Made by a program: the position numbers and the translations under genes. A DNA stretch of 64,000 nucleotides from the NCBI GenBank assembly GCA_937896065.1, contig CALBLI010000049.1, positions 1-64,000 of the forward strand, read 5' to 3'. Shown here one piece after another: positions 16,180 to 26,453 of the stretch. The number at the start of each line of letters is the position of its first letter. The stretch's first letter is position 1. Source of the DNA: an uncultured Caryophanales bacterium. Lineage in GTDB: Bacteria; Bacillota_I; Bacilli_A; RFN20; CAG-288. The notes beneath the pieces are model-generated. The model saw only the letters and a list, made by a program, of their open reading frames with translations, did not search any database and had not been told where the DNA came from.

Positions 16180-18582
16180 TTAATAAGTTAAGTTAGCTAA
16201 GATAATTCTATTTATGGTTCCATCACTATTAACTAGCTTTGCTGTTTTTAAATCAGTTGGTACAGCTTTGACTTCTTTTGAAGCAAACATTGCTTTAAAT
16301 TGATCGAGTGTTCCTTCAAATACAAGACAATTAATTGCTGAGTTTTCAAAAACATTTGATGCAATATCACTTCCTTTTGAGGAGAGCACCATATTTGGAT
16401 TCTTTATAGTTACACCTAGCAATGACTTTGTATCACTGAAAGCACCAGTTTCAACAGATGCAACATTCTTTGACAAAGTCACTTCAACAAGATTGGTATC
16501 CCTAAATGCATATTCACCAATTTCAGTAACTGAATCAGGTAATGAGAGTTTAGTATTTGCAAAATTGACACCACTGAAAGCATATGAATCAATTCTTTTA
16601 ACAGTATTTGGAATATTAGAATTAGAAAATCCAATAACAAGTGTCTGCCCATCTTTTGAAACAACCGCATTGCCATCAATTTTATAACTATTATTATTTT
16701 CATCAATTGTTAATGATGAAAGAGGTGTATAAGCAATAAAGTTTTCAATAGTTGAAACATTTGCTGGAATATTAAGCTGTGTCAAATTGGTCTTAGAAAA
16801 TGCATTCTTTCCAATGAATATTAGTGAATTTGGAAGAGTAATATTTTCAAGTTTACTATTATAGAAAGTGCCTTCTTCAATTCTAAATATCTTTTCTGAA
16901 AGAGTTACATTCTTAATTTCACTGCCTGAGAAAGCATATGGTTCAATACTGGACACTGAAGATGGAAGAGTATAATCTTCTTTTCCAAAAACTTTAAGAA
17001 GGTAATCTTTATTTAAAGTCAATAAACTATTACCATCGATAGCAAAAACCGTACTAGCGACTGGTAATGTAATTTTATCAACGCTCATATTCGCAAATGA
17101 TTTTTTTGTATAATTTACGACTTTTGATGGGATTACAAGTTCATTTAAATGTGAACCATCAAACAAATTATTAGAAATAGTGACGTTAGCATTATTTGGG
17201 ATAGATATTGAATCTAAATTCTTACAATTAGCAAAAGCATATTCACCGATTGAAGTAATGTTTTCATTAAGGAAAATATCAGTTATTTCCGAATTATCAA
17301 AAGCATGCTCACCAATTGAAGTGATAGTTGTATTTAATAAAACAGACTCAATACCTTTAATTTGACTGAAAGCATATGGATCAATTTTAGTTGCATCAGC
17401 TGGTATGACAATATTTTTCCCAAAGCCAATGACGACTGACTTATCAGAAATACGGATGAGACAGTTATCAACCGTTTTAAAATAGTTGTTATCTTTTAAT
17501 AGAATCACTCTCTCTAAAGATGTACAACCTAAAAAAGCTTTTCTATCAATGGTTGCAATTTTATCACCAAATAATTTAATAGTTTTTAATGATGTACAAT
17601 TCAAGAATGCATTAGCATTTAATGAAGCTAAAGTCACTGGTGCTGAAAATTCTTCAATATTAGTGTTTGAAAAAGCAGTTTTTATATCACTTAATACATT
17701 TGCTGAAGTGTGAAGGAATTCAACTGTTTTAATTTCACTATAACTAAAAGCATAGTTTTTACTATAGTTATCTTCATAAAAGCTGCCAATATTAGTAGGT
17801 ATTTTAATACTTGTAATTGAAGCTTTATAGAAAGCAAATTGACCAATGCTTTTGACATTAGCATTTGTAGGAATATCTTGACTAAATGGCATAGTAATTA
17901 AAACACCATTACCATTCGCTTTATAAACTAAAGCATTATCAATGGCAGTATAGTATATATTGTCTGCTTCAACAGTAACAGTTTTTAACATTTGATTGTT
18001 GATAAATGCATCAGGATAAATATAACTAACGCTTACAGGAATCAATAAGTCAACAACATTTGAATCATAAAATGCATGTGGACCAATTGCAATTGTTCCA
18101 ATATCTGTAGGAATAATAGAAGTCTTGCAACCAAGTAGCATCAAATTCCTACCTTGGTCATCTTTGTCTTTTGAAAATACACAATTATCTTTAACATACA
18201 AATAAGGATTATTTTTAGATATTTCAATAAATTCTAAAGAACTGCTACCGGCAAATGATGAACCATCTAAATATTCTAAATTATCACCAATATAAAGCCT
18301 TTTAATTTTCTTAGAATCTTTGAAAGCATCTGTTTTAATAGAAGTGACTTTTTTACCACCTAAAGTGTCAGGAATCCTTAAATTGACAGCATTTGTATTT
18401 TTATTACTTACAATTTCAACACTTCCATCACCTTTAAGTTCATAGGTATAAACATCATCATCTTTGACAACTGCTGATGAACTGATACTTGATGAAGAAG
18501 TAACTTTTTTACTACAACTAGGGAGCACAGCTACTAAAGATAAAGCTGCTAGAGCAGATAAGAATTTAGATTTATTTTTCAT
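16180..18582 (-). CDS. BspA-like leucine-rich-repeat lipoprotein
   Basis: The 800-aa protein starts with a lipoprotein signal peptide (lipobox VLPSC, Cys near residue 23) and a Ser-rich linker. The rest is built of LRR_5 (BspA/Treponema-type) repeats of about 23 residues, recognisable as I-x-x-x-A-F-x-x-x-x-x-L-x-x-I-x-L-P, for example SIGEHAFDNSEITDIFL and SIGEYAFANCKNL. Such lipid-anchored surface proteins are common in gut and oral commensals and pathogens, where some bind host proteins. The ligand cannot be inferred. AAGGAG lies about 10 nt upstream of the ATG, and the gene has its own terminator. Confidence 0.9.
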   Translation of the reverse strand: MKNKSKFLSALAALSLVAVLPSCSKKVTSSSSISSSAVVKDDDVYTYELKGDGSVEIVSNKNTNAVNLRIPDTLGGKKVTSIKTDAFKDSKKIKRLYIGDNLEYLDGSSFAGSSSLEFIEISKNNPYLYVKDNCVFSKDKDDQGRNLMLLGCKTSIIPTDIGTIAIGPHAFYDSNVVDLLIPVSVSYIYPDAFINNQMLKTVTVEADNIYYTAIDNALVYKANGNGVLITMPFSQDIPTNANVKSIGQFAFYKASITSIKIPTNIGSFYEDNYSKNYAFSYSEIKTVEFLHTSANVLSDIKTAFSNTNIEEFSAPVTLASLNANAFLNCTSLKTIKLFGDKIATIDRKAFLGCTSLERVILLKDNNYFKTVDNCLIRISDKSVVIGFGKNIVIPADATKIDPYAFSQIKGIESVLLNTTITSIGEHAFDNSEITDIFLNENITSIGEYAFANCKNLDSISIPNNANVTISNNLFDGSHLNELVIPSKVVNYTKKSFANMSVDKITLPVASTVFAIDGNSLLTLNKDYLLKVFGKEDYTLPSSVSSIEPYAFSGSEIKNVTLSEKIFRIEEGTFYNSKLENITLPNSLIFIGKNAFSKTNLTQLNIPANVSTIENFIAYTPLSSLTIDENNNSYKIDGNAVVSKDGQTLVIGFSNSNIPNTVKRIDSYAFSGVNFANTKLSLPDSVTEIGEYAFRDTNLVEVTLSKNVASVETGAFSDTKSLLGVTIKNPNMVLSSKGSDIASNVFENSAINCLVFEGTLDQFKAMFASKEVKAVPTDLKTAKLVNSDGTINRIILANLTY

Positions 18583-18698
18583 ATTGACTATTCTCCTTAT
18601 TTTATGTTGTTATTAAGTTTCTTTGATTACTACAAAATATATTATATATTTATTAAATATATAAGTAAATTATATAAAGCTCATTTTCTTAAAAAAGA

Positions 18699-19355
18699 TT
18701 AATGATCGAAGGTTCCAAAGATACGATCGCCACAATCACCTAAACCTGGGCAAATATATGCTTTATCATTCAAACATCTATCTAATGCACCAATGTATAA
18801 AGGAACATCTGGATTACTCCTACAGAAAGCATCAACACCTTCAGGAGCAGCGATAATACAAATGAATGTGATGTTTTTAGCACCATGTTTTTTTAGCATA
18901 CTAACAGCATCAATAGCTGAGCCACCTGTAGCAAGCATTGGGTCTAATAGATAAACATCTCTTTCTTTTAAATTGCTAGGGAGTTTACAATAATATTCAT
19001 GAGGAATATGTGTAACTTCATCTCTGTATAAGCCGATATGCCCTACTTTTGCTGAAGGAACTAATTCTAGAAGACCATCAACCATCCTTAATCCAGCTCT
19101 AAGTATTGGTACAAAGCATAATTTCTTACCAGACACCATTGGCTGTTTTGTTTTTTCAACAGGTGTTGTAACATCAACTAATTCAGTTGGTAAATTTGCT
19201 AAAGCCTCATAACCTTCCAAGATCGATATTTCTTTAACTAAATTTCTAAACTCATTGGTACCTGTGTTAACATCCCTTAATAAAGTTATTTTATGCTTAA
19301 GTAGAGGATGATTTAATACCTTCACATTTGGATAATTCTTGACATCAAATTTCAT
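18699..19355 (-). CDS. upp: Uracil phosphoribosyltransferase
   Basis: The 218-aa protein matches Upp, which converts uracil and PRPP to UMP in pyrimidine salvage. Seen motifs include VLNHPLLKHKITLLRD at the N-terminus, VPILRAGLRMVDG, the PRPP loop DPMLATGGSA, and the C-terminal uracil-binding YICPGLGDCGDRIFGT. It is about 10 residues longer than usual at the N-terminus. GGAG precedes the ATG at good spacing. It lies 14 bp downstream of a RibD-C-type reductase gene on the same strand, so the two are probably co-transcribed. Confidence 0.96.
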   Translation of the reverse strand: MKFDVKNYPNVKVLNHPLLKHKITLLRDVNTGTNEFRNLVKEISILEGYEALANLPTELVDVTTPVEKTKQPMVSGKKLCFVPILRAGLRMVDGLLELVPSAKVGHIGLYRDEVTHIPHEYYCKLPSNLKERDVYLLDPMLATGGSAIDAVSMLKKHGAKNITFICIIAAPEGVDAFCRSNPDVPLYIGALDRCLNDKAYICPGLGDCGDRIFGTFDH

Positions 19356-19369
19356 ATTTTTTCTCCTTT

Positions 19370-20083
19370 CTAATATATTTCATTATTTATTTGTTCTTTA
19401 ACAAAATTTAAATATATTCCTCCATCGCTCAAATTATGACTTTCTTTGAGAACAAATTTGGAATTATTAAATATTCTATTTGTATCAAACATGCATTTTG
19501 AATTACTATTGCCTTCAATATACGGTGCAATAATTAATGATAAAGAATCAATAGCATCAATATTTAAAAAAGCACCATTTGTAGTGGGGCCTGATATTAA
19601 AAGCATATCATCAATATGATATTCTTTTTTTATAATATCTAATGCTTCACTGATATCATTTTTATAATCAACAAAGAAATATTCAATATCTTTGCTTTTT
19701 AAATATTCAACAAATCGTGGATCAACTTTATTTGATAAAATTTCAACAACTTTGTAAGTATCACTCCCAAAAGTGATTTTATTATTATTTAAAAAAACCT
19801 TTCCTTTTCGATCTAAGCAAAAATAATATTTCAAATCTGGTTGATAGGATATATTATTTTTTTTATCTAATTTATCAGTTTTGAATTCATCTAATGATAT
19901 TGAATTATCGCCATATTTTATCATCGTTGTCCTTCTTCCAGCTATTATTGATGAATGATATCTTTTAAGTTCATCATCATAGAAAAATCTCGAAGAAAGT
20001 GAACCGGTTTCATTTTTGAAATTGCCATCCACTTTTCCATCAATCGATGTGTACAAAAACGTTCTAATTCGTGGTCTATCCAT
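19370..20083 (-). CDS. RibD C-terminal-domain family reductase
   Basis: The 237-aa protein looks like a stand-alone RibD-C (dihydrofolate-reductase-fold) enzyme: it begins with TFLYTSIDGKVDG, equivalent to the S-L-D-G-x-I/V motif, has IIAGRRTTMIKYGD, then ISGPTTNGAFLNIDAIDSL and a late LIIAPYIEG. Bifunctional RibD proteins use this domain with NADPH to reduce a riboflavin precursor, but stand-alone copies often have unrelated or unknown substrates. No other riboflavin gene is nearby. Coupling with upp suggests a nucleotide-linked role, which is inference. Confidence 0.75.
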   Translation of the reverse strand: MDRPRIRTFLYTSIDGKVDGNFKNETGSLSSRFFYDDELKRYHSSIIAGRRTTMIKYGDNSISLDEFKTDKLDKKNNISYQPDLKYYFCLDRKGKVFLNNNKITFGSDTYKVVEILSNKVDPRFVEYLKSKDIEYFFVDYKNDISEALDIIKKEYHIDDMLLISGPTTNGAFLNIDAIDSLSLIIAPYIEGNSNSKCMFDTNRIFNNSKFVLKESHNLSDGGIYLNFVKEQINNEIY

Positions 20084-20257
20084 ATCAGTTTTCTATCTAT
20101 TATTATAAGCTATTTTAAACATTTTTTTAGCATTTTTATTCAAAATAAGTCAATTAGTTTGTTTTAATTTAAAATAGTTTAATTTTATCATTTGATAATC
20201 AACAATAAATAGAAGTTAACTGATAAATTGTTATATAATTAAAAGTCGGAGATAAAT

Positions 20258-20974
20258 ATGATTGAAATAAAAAAAGTTTCTAAATTTTTTAGTAAAAATA
20301 AAGTGATTAATGATTTATCATTAACTATCAATAACGGTGAAGTATTTGGGCTTCTTGGACCTAATGGTGCCGGTAAATCAACTACTTTAAAAATGATTGC
20401 TGGTATTTTAAAAATCGACGAAGGAAACATATTAGTTGATAATAATGATATTTCCTCTAGACCAACTGAAGCTAAAGAAACCATAGGCTTTGTATTTGAT
20501 AATCCTGATATGTTTTTAGGAATGAAAGGATTAGAGCTTTTAAAATTTATTTCATCAATTTATAAAACTGATCAAAGTGAATCAATAAAAGAAGCAATGA
20601 ATTTAGCAAATAGGCTCAAAATGACTGATGTTTTAAATAATTATATCAACGAATATTCACATGGCATGAGGCAAAAAATATTTATCATCGCCTCTCTTAT
20701 GCATAATCCTACAAACTGGATTTTAGATGAACCTTTAGTTGGTCTTGATCCACAATCTGCTTTTCTTATTAAAAATCTTATGCGTGAAAAAGCAAAGGAT
20801 AATAAATGCGTTTTATATTCAACTCATGTTTTAGATGTCGCTGAAAAAATTTGTGATCGAGTTGGTATAATTTCTAAAGGGAATCTTCTTTACTCTGGAA
20901 CTATAAATGATTTACGCAACTTAGAAAATAAAGATGCTGATTTAGAGTCCCTATTTTTGGAGCTTACTAAATGA
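20258..20974 (+). CDS. ABC transporter ATP-binding protein
   Basis: The 238-aa ATPase has Walker A GPNGAGKS (near 37-44), a Q-loop equivalent near FDNPDMF, signature YSHGMRQK (a variant of LSGGQ seen in exporter-type ATPases), Walker B NWILDEPLVGLDP and the switch His in YSTHV. The overall pattern (GLLGPNGAGKSTTLKM, drug and ABC-2 type) suggests it powers the permease encoded directly downstream, with a 4-nt overlap. CGGAG 9 nt upstream supports the start. Substrate unknown. Confidence 0.93.
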   Translation: MIEIKKVSKFFSKNKVINDLSLTINNGEVFGLLGPNGAGKSTTLKMIAGILKIDEGNILVDNNDISSRPTEAKETIGFVFDNPDMFLGMKGLELLKFISSIYKTDQSESIKEAMNLANRLKMTDVLNNYINEYSHGMRQKIFIIASLMHNPTNWILDEPLVGLDPQSAFLIKNLMREKAKDNKCVLYSTHVLDVAEKICDRVGIISKGNLLYSGTINDLRNLENKDADLESLFLELTK

Positions 20975-22623
20975 AAAATTTTTCATCACTTGTAAAATTC
21001 ATTTTGTATTCCGATATCAAAATAGGAAATACTAAAAATATACGAAAGAAAACGATTGCTGCTTTAATTTTATCATTTTTTGTATACTTATCTATTGGAA
21101 TCATCTATTCTCTTTATATATATTCAGCTCTTATTATATTCAATAAAGAAAAATTTGATTATATAAATTCTAATTATTTAAATAATGTATTTGCAGTTAC
21201 ATCTTTATTATCTATATTTCTGATTGGTATCTTAGTTTATAATTATGGTATATATAATAAAACTGAAAATTTGCTTGTCTTTCCTTTATCAGGTAACAAA
21301 TTATTTTTTTCTAAGATATTAGTTGGAATAATCTCAGTTGCTTCATTTACTTTATTCCCAGTAATCATGAACACTTTTGTGCTTGCCGGGCTAAGTCAAG
21401 CAAGTAACATAAAATTACAAATTTATTCATATATTTCTTCTACTATATTTTCAATGTCTAGTTTAGTTGCAATATTTGCACTCATTTCATTCATTCTAAT
21501 TTTTATAGAAAGCAAGACTCATTTTTCAACAAATAAAATATTTTCTTCTGCATTTATGCTTATTTTAACTATTCTTGCAGGTCTAATTTTTATCTATTTT
21601 ATTTATATATCATCTTATTCTGATTTAATTGAGGTGAATTCAAGCACAATTGTTTCTAAATTAGATAAGTATAAATTTTTAGCACCAATGGGTTATTTAA
21701 ATAAAGAAACAATTTTTCTTACTCAACCTTTTTCTTATGCAATCATGCCACTTTCTGTAGTTTTAGATGTCGCTTTGATTTTTTTATTAAACTTGTATAC
21801 CAAAAAATCATATACTAAAACACTCACTTATAGAAACAAAGAATTAAAATTATTTAAAAGTAAGAAAAATAAAGATAATCTGGATGTTGATATTAAAAGT
21901 GCTGTCAAAGAAAAGAAAAACATTTCTAAAGTTGAACTTATAAGAGAGTTAAAACTTTTTTTGCCTTCTTTTCTTTTTTCACTCATAACTTCAGGATTAT
22001 CACTTATATCGCTTGTTTTAATTATTGTGTTTTCAACTTCAAGTTTTATAGCTTCCCTTGATCCAGGCATCTTATATTTAATAGCGGGATACTTTTCAAT
22101 CTCAGGTATTTATTTTCCACAAATAACTTTCAATTCATACAACTTAGAAGGCAATAATATCTTCATGCTGATGAGTTTTCCAACTAGAAAATTGAATATT
22201 TTTGTGAATAAATTTTTATCACTGATAATTTTATATTTACCTGTTTCAATTATAAATCCTATTCTTGTATGTGCCTTATTTAAACTGAGTTATCAGTATT
22301 ATTTAACTTATCTCTTCTTAGCAGTTTCTTTTCTTTTTGCATCAACTGCTTTAAATTATTTTTTAGGACTGATAAAACCAAATTTTAATATCACTAAAAA
22401 TGATTTAATGTCTCAAAGACCAATGTTTATCTTAGCTGAGATTTTAAGTATGCTTCTTGCTGCTATTTATCTTATATTATCTATAGCTATGCTTTTTAAT
22501 CCGCTCATGTATTATCTTATTCCGCTTACTAGTTCTTTTATTTACATAGGACTTGGTTTTTTATTTTTATATTATGCTAAAACGCATTATGATGAACTTA
22601 TGAAAGGGAAGAAACAATTATGA
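20971..22623 (+). CDS. ABC exporter permease (multi-pass)
   Basis: The 550-aa protein has about twelve hydrophobic segments in two halves (about residues 28-260 and 325-545), separated by a charged cytoplasmic stretch rich in Lys around 285-320. This two-bundle arrangement fits an ABC-2-like permease of the drug or lantibiotic export type. It overlaps the ATPase gene by 4 nt upstream and the M24 peptidase gene by 4 nt downstream, so the three genes form one operon. No specific substrate is indicated. Confidence 0.8.
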   Translation: MKNFSSLVKFILYSDIKIGNTKNIRKKTIAALILSFFVYLSIGIIYSLYIYSALIIFNKEKFDYINSNYLNNVFAVTSLLSIFLIGILVYNYGIYNKTENLLVFPLSGNKLFFSKILVGIISVASFTLFPVIMNTFVLAGLSQASNIKLQIYSYISSTIFSMSSLVAIFALISFILIFIESKTHFSTNKIFSSAFMLILTILAGLIFIYFIYISSYSDLIEVNSSTIVSKLDKYKFLAPMGYLNKETIFLTQPFSYAIMPLSVVLDVALIFLLNLYTKKSYTKTLTYRNKELKLFKSKKNKDNLDVDIKSAVKEKKNISKVELIRELKLFLPSFLFSLITSGLSLISLVLIIVFSTSSFIASLDPGILYLIAGYFSISGIYFPQITFNSYNLEGNNIFMLMSFPTRKLNIFVNKFLSLIILYLPVSIINPILVCALFKLSYQYYLTYLFLAVSFLFASTALNYFLGLIKPNFNITKNDLMSQRPMFILAEILSMLLAAIYLILSIAMLFNPLMYYLIPLTSSFIYIGLGFLFLYYAKTHYDELMKGKKQL

Positions 22624-23801
22624 ACAAAATCATTGAAAATATCAAAACTTATTTAACTGAGAATGATGTTGATGCTTACATCATTCCTTCTTATGAAAAT
22701 AACAATGAGCTCACTTTGAAAATATTAGGTAGAAAGATGCTCACTAGAAAACTCTTTTTAATAATACCTAAAGAAGAAAAACCATATCTTATCACTCATA
22801 GTATTGATAAACTTTTTTTACAAGATCAAAGTGACTTTAATTTAAAAGTGTATAACACTTACAAAGAGATGTTAGATTTAGAAAAGCAATCATTTAAGCA
22901 CTATAAAACTATTATCATGGATATTTCTGAAAATGGTCTTCTTCCTAAAGTGTCTCTTGCTGATTATGGCACAGTCAAATTCATTGCTGATTTAAATATC
23001 AATATTAAATCATCAGCTGATTTGCTTGTTTACAATAATTGTCGATTGAATAAGACTAACTACAAATTGATGCAAGAAGCTTGTAAGCTCAATTTGATGA
23101 TCAAAGATGAAGCCTTTAAGAAGATAAAAGAAGATATTTTAACTATAGGTTATTCAGATGAATATAGGATTCAGCAATTTATCGTCAAAAGATATCAAGA
23201 AAATAATATGTTTTTTGATGAGGCACCAATTGTCAGTGTCAATTTAAATGCATCCAATCCTCATTATGGGCCAAGTAAAAACAAGCATTTGAGAATAAAT
23301 AGAGGTGATGTTGTTTTAATTGATATGTGGGCTAAATTAAATGATGAAAGTGCAATTTATTCTGACATAACTTGGATGGGTGAAGTGAGTGAAACTATTT
23401 CAAGTAAAGTAAGTGAGAGATTTTTAATATTAAGGCATGCTGTTGATAAAGCTGTTGTATTTTTAAAAAGTGAACTTAAAAAAAGAAGAGTTGAAGGATA
23501 TGAAGTTGACCGTTTGATAAGAGATGAAATAAATAAAACCATTTATGGGTCTTATTTTACTCATCGCACTGGTCATAGCATCTTCAATGATTTATCACCT
23601 CATGGTCAAGGAACTAACATCGATGATTATGAATCAAAAGACACAAGAGCAATCATTAAAAACATCGCTTTCTCACTAGAACCCGGAATTTATTATAAAG
23701 ATTTTGGCATGAGACTTGAAACTGATGTTTATATCGATGATAATTTTGAACCTGTTTTAGTAGGCGGTCATCAAGATGAAGTGATTGCTATTTTAAAATG
23801 A
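22620..23801 (+). CDS. M24-family Xaa-Pro aminopeptidase
   Basis: The 393-aa cytosolic metallopeptidase has a creatinase-type N-terminal domain (about 1-150) and a pita-bread catalytic domain. All five metal ligands can be placed: Asp in LIDMWA, Asp in YSDITW, His in HRTGHSI, Glu in LEPGIY and Glu in RLETDV. The enzyme would remove an N-terminal residue before proline. It overlaps the ABC permease gene by 4 nt. The link between the peptidase and the exporter is unknown. Confidence 0.88.
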   Translation: MNKIIENIKTYLTENDVDAYIIPSYENNNELTLKILGRKMLTRKLFLIIPKEEKPYLITHSIDKLFLQDQSDFNLKVYNTYKEMLDLEKQSFKHYKTIIMDISENGLLPKVSLADYGTVKFIADLNINIKSSADLLVYNNCRLNKTNYKLMQEACKLNLMIKDEAFKKIKEDILTIGYSDEYRIQQFIVKRYQENNMFFDEAPIVSVNLNASNPHYGPSKNKHLRINRGDVVLIDMWAKLNDESAIYSDITWMGEVSETISSKVSERFLILRHAVDKAVVFLKSELKKRRVEGYEVDRLIRDEINKTIYGSYFTHRTGHSIFNDLSPHGQGTNIDDYESKDTRAIIKNIAFSLEPGIYYKDFGMRLETDVYIDDNFEPVLVGGHQDEVIAILK

Positions 23802-23865
23802 TTTTAAAATTTATAAAAAGTAATTATAATATTCATTGCGTTTAGCTTTATGAAAGGTCATATAT

Positions 23866-24486
23866 ATGAGTTCTCACCCATTTAAACACTTTTTATTAGT
23901 TATAAAACATCGACATCAAGTCATCAGAAATGGTTTCCATTTAGGTATCTTTTTTCATTGCTTTAGGCATGATTTATCTAAGTTTTCACCTGCTGAATTT
24001 TTTACATCTAGTAAATATTATAAAGGCAATGGTTCACCAGTTTATTATGAACGACTTCATAATAATTATTATTCAAAAGTTTGCCAACACCATACCAAAA
24101 GAAATAAGCATCACTGGGAATATTACACCGATTTTTTAGCTGGAAGAATCATCTGTATCAATATGCCTTATGTCTATTCACTTGAATATGTAGCTGATGT
24201 ATTATCAGCTAGTAAAACTTATAATAAAAAAGATTTTAAATCTGAATCTGCATTAAATTACTTTAATGATGTTAAAAAGCATTATTATATGACTGATGGC
24301 ACTGAAGAATTTTTAACTGAGTGCTTTAGAAGGTATAAAGATAGCGGCTTTAAAAATTTAAAGAAAAAAGATACTAAAAAATTATATAAGAGTATCATGA
24401 GCAAGTATCCTGATACTAAAATATTTGATACTATTAAAATAGATAGACCTTTACCACCACTTGCAAATGATGAAAAGAAAAAATAA
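23866..24486 (+). CDS. DUF5662-family protein
   Basis: The 206-aa protein resembles the DUF5662 family, often annotated as a catalase-like hypothetical in gut Bacillota. Seen features are an N-terminal HFLLVIKHRHQV, the FRHDLSKFSPAEF motif, and HHTKRNKHHWEYY, giving an unusually His-rich first half that suggests metal binding. The C-terminal part is Lys-rich. No enzymatic activity is established to my knowledge. AAAGGT lies 9 nt upstream. The next gene starts inside its last 20 nt. Confidence 0.7.
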   Translation: MSSHPFKHFLLVIKHRHQVIRNGFHLGIFFHCFRHDLSKFSPAEFFTSSKYYKGNGSPVYYERLHNNYYSKVCQHHTKRNKHHWEYYTDFLAGRIICINMPYVYSLEYVADVLSASKTYNKKDFKSESALNYFNDVKKHYYMTDGTEEFLTECFRRYKDSGFKNLKKKDTKKLYKSIMSKYPDTKIFDTIKIDRPLPPLANDEKKK

Positions 24487-25114
24487 TATTGATATTATTT
24501 ATGAAGATAATAATATTATTGCCGTAAATAAACCGAATAATCTTTTAACTATCGCAACTGAAAAAGAAAATATCAAAACTTTATATCATTATGTTAGAGT
24601 TTATTTAAATAATAAAAATGAAAAAGTTTTTATAGTTCATAGACTTGATAAAGATACTTCAGGTATTGTTCTTTTTGCTAAAAACATCAAATTTAAAACT
24701 CTGCTTCAAAAAGAATTTGAAAATAAAAATGTAATTAGAAAATATGAAGCTGTTGTTAAAGAAACAGTTGATTCTAAATTTAATAAAGTCATAAAACAAT
24801 TCATTTTCTATAATAAAGCTTGTGGTTTATCTTTTGTAACATCAAATAAAAAAATAGGTAAAGAGGCAATAACCAAAATAAAATTTAACTCTTATAATAA
24901 TGATAAATCAACTAATCTTGATATTGAGATTGAAACTGGTAGACAAAATCAGATAAGAGTGGCTTTAAAGTCACTGAAATTAACTCTTGTAGGTGATAAA
25001 AAATATGCTTCTGATAATAGTAAATACATGCATCTTAATGCTTATTATCTAAAAATAAATAATCCTCTCTTAAAAAATAATGAATTTAAAGTTAAACCTT
25101 TATTTTTAAAATAA
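24467..25114 (+). CDS. RluA-family pseudouridine synthase (short form)
   Basis: The 215-aa enzyme has the catalytic signature VHRLDKDTSGIVLFAK (Asp is the nucleophile), then ETGRQNQIRVAL and GDKKY, all family motifs. It lacks an N-terminal S4 domain and is shorter than RluC/RluD, more like RluA or TruC forms. It modifies uridine in rRNA or tRNA; the exact site cannot be read from sequence. Two consecutive ATGs (24467 and 24470) are possible starts, both inside the preceding gene, and no ribosome binding site is visible, so translational coupling is likely. Confidence 0.87.
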   Translation: MMKRKNNIDIIYEDNNIIAVNKPNNLLTIATEKENIKTLYHYVRVYLNNKNEKVFIVHRLDKDTSGIVLFAKNIKFKTLLQKEFENKNVIRKYEAVVKETVDSKFNKVIKQFIFYNKACGLSFVTSNKKIGKEAITKIKFNSYNNDKSTNLDIEIETGRQNQIRVALKSLKLTLVGDKKYASDNSKYMHLNAYYLKINNPLLKNNEFKVKPLFLK

Positions 25115-25178
25115 TCAAATGATTAAACTATTGTTATATTGAATTAAATGGAATATCTTATATTTGTAGGAGTTTGCT

Positions 25179-26453
25179 ATGGTAATAACTTTTGTTGTTG
25201 ATATGATAGGAGCAAAAAATAATGGTACAACAGTAACAGCAATGCGTACTGCTAAAACACTTAAAGAACTCGGTCATGAAGTTAGATTTATATGTATCGT
25301 TAAAGGAAAAAATGATGAACTTACAAAACAATATAAAATTTATAATGCTTTGAAAGTTAACTTTTTTATATTCAATTCATTAGTCGATTCTAATGGTATG
25401 TACATTGGAAAACTTGAAAAGAAAGATTATCCGATGATTAGGAATTTTATCAAAGGAAGTGATGTTGTCCATCTTTTGATGCCTTTTAAACTTGAAAGAC
25501 AAGTAAGACCAATTGCTAAAGCAATGAATATACCTGTAACTTGTGCCATGCATGTTCAACCTGAAAATGTCTCTTATAATCTAGGCATGGGTAAAATCGG
25601 ATTTATCAATTCATGGATATATCGAATGTTTTATAATTGGATGTATAAATATGTGGAATATGTTCATACTCCATCTATGATGATGAAAGATCAAATGATC
25701 AAGCATCATTATAAAAATAAAATATATGCTATTTCTAATGGAGTATCTTCATTTTTTAAACCAATGGAAGTTAAAAAACCTGATGAACTTACTGATAAAT
25801 TTGTTATCTTGATGATAGGCAGACTATCATCTGAAAAAAGGCAAGATCTCATCATCAAAGCAGTCAGTAATTCCAAATATGAAAAGAACATGCAGATTAT
25901 CTTATGCGGAAATGGTCCAATGAAGAAAAAATATCAAAAACTTGCTAAAGATTTGACTAATCCAATCAGATTTGAATTCTGTAATCAAGAAGACTTAAGA
26001 AATATCATCAATTATTCTGATTTATATATTCATGCAAGTGATGCTGAAAGTGAAGCTATATCATGTATTGAAGCTTTTTCATGCGGGAAAGTACCAATCA
26101 TCTCAGATTCAAAAGTATCAGCAACTAATCACTTTGCTTTAGATAAAAAATGTTTATTTAAAAAAGGAAACTACAAATCTTTGCAAGAACGCATTGAATA
26201 TTTTTATGAAAATAGAGATGAACTGAATAGACTTGCTCCTTTATATATTGAATATGGCAAAACTTTCTCATTAGAAAGCTGTGTAAAGCAGCTTGAAGGT
26301 ATGTTTATCGACGCTATAAATACTCATAAAGAAGATGTTAAAAATGATGTGTCCTTCTATTATTCAAAAGGCGAAAGAAATCGATTGTTTTTAGCAAGCA
26401 AAGAAGCACATATTGAAAGCCCTTTGATAATAAAAAATAAGAAAAAACCATAA
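25179..26453 (+). CDS. GT4-family glycosyltransferase
   Basis: The 424-aa protein is a GT-B glycosyltransferase. The N-terminal acceptor domain begins with VITFVVDMIGAKNNGTTV; the donor domain starts near 205 with KFVILMIGRLSSEKRQDLI, and the nucleotide-sugar motif E-x7-E is seen in SEAISCIEAF. Proteins of this kind in Bacilli make glycolipids (for example glucosyl-diacylglycerols) or envelope polysaccharides. AGGAG precedes the ATG. A charged tail after residue 390 has no recognised role. Acceptor and donor are not determined. Confidence 0.85.
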   Translation: MVITFVVDMIGAKNNGTTVTAMRTAKTLKELGHEVRFICIVKGKNDELTKQYKIYNALKVNFFIFNSLVDSNGMYIGKLEKKDYPMIRNFIKGSDVVHLLMPFKLERQVRPIAKAMNIPVTCAMHVQPENVSYNLGMGKIGFINSWIYRMFYNWMYKYVEYVHTPSMMMKDQMIKHHYKNKIYAISNGVSSFFKPMEVKKPDELTDKFVILMIGRLSSEKRQDLIIKAVSNSKYEKNMQIILCGNGPMKKKYQKLAKDLTNPIRFEFCNQEDLRNIINYSDLYIHASDAESEAISCIEAFSCGKVPIISDSKVSATNHFALDKKCLFKKGNYKSLQERIEYFYENRDELNRLAPLYIEYGKTFSLESCVKQLEGMFIDAINTHKEDVKNDVSFYYSKGERNRLFLASKEAHIESPLIIKNKKKP

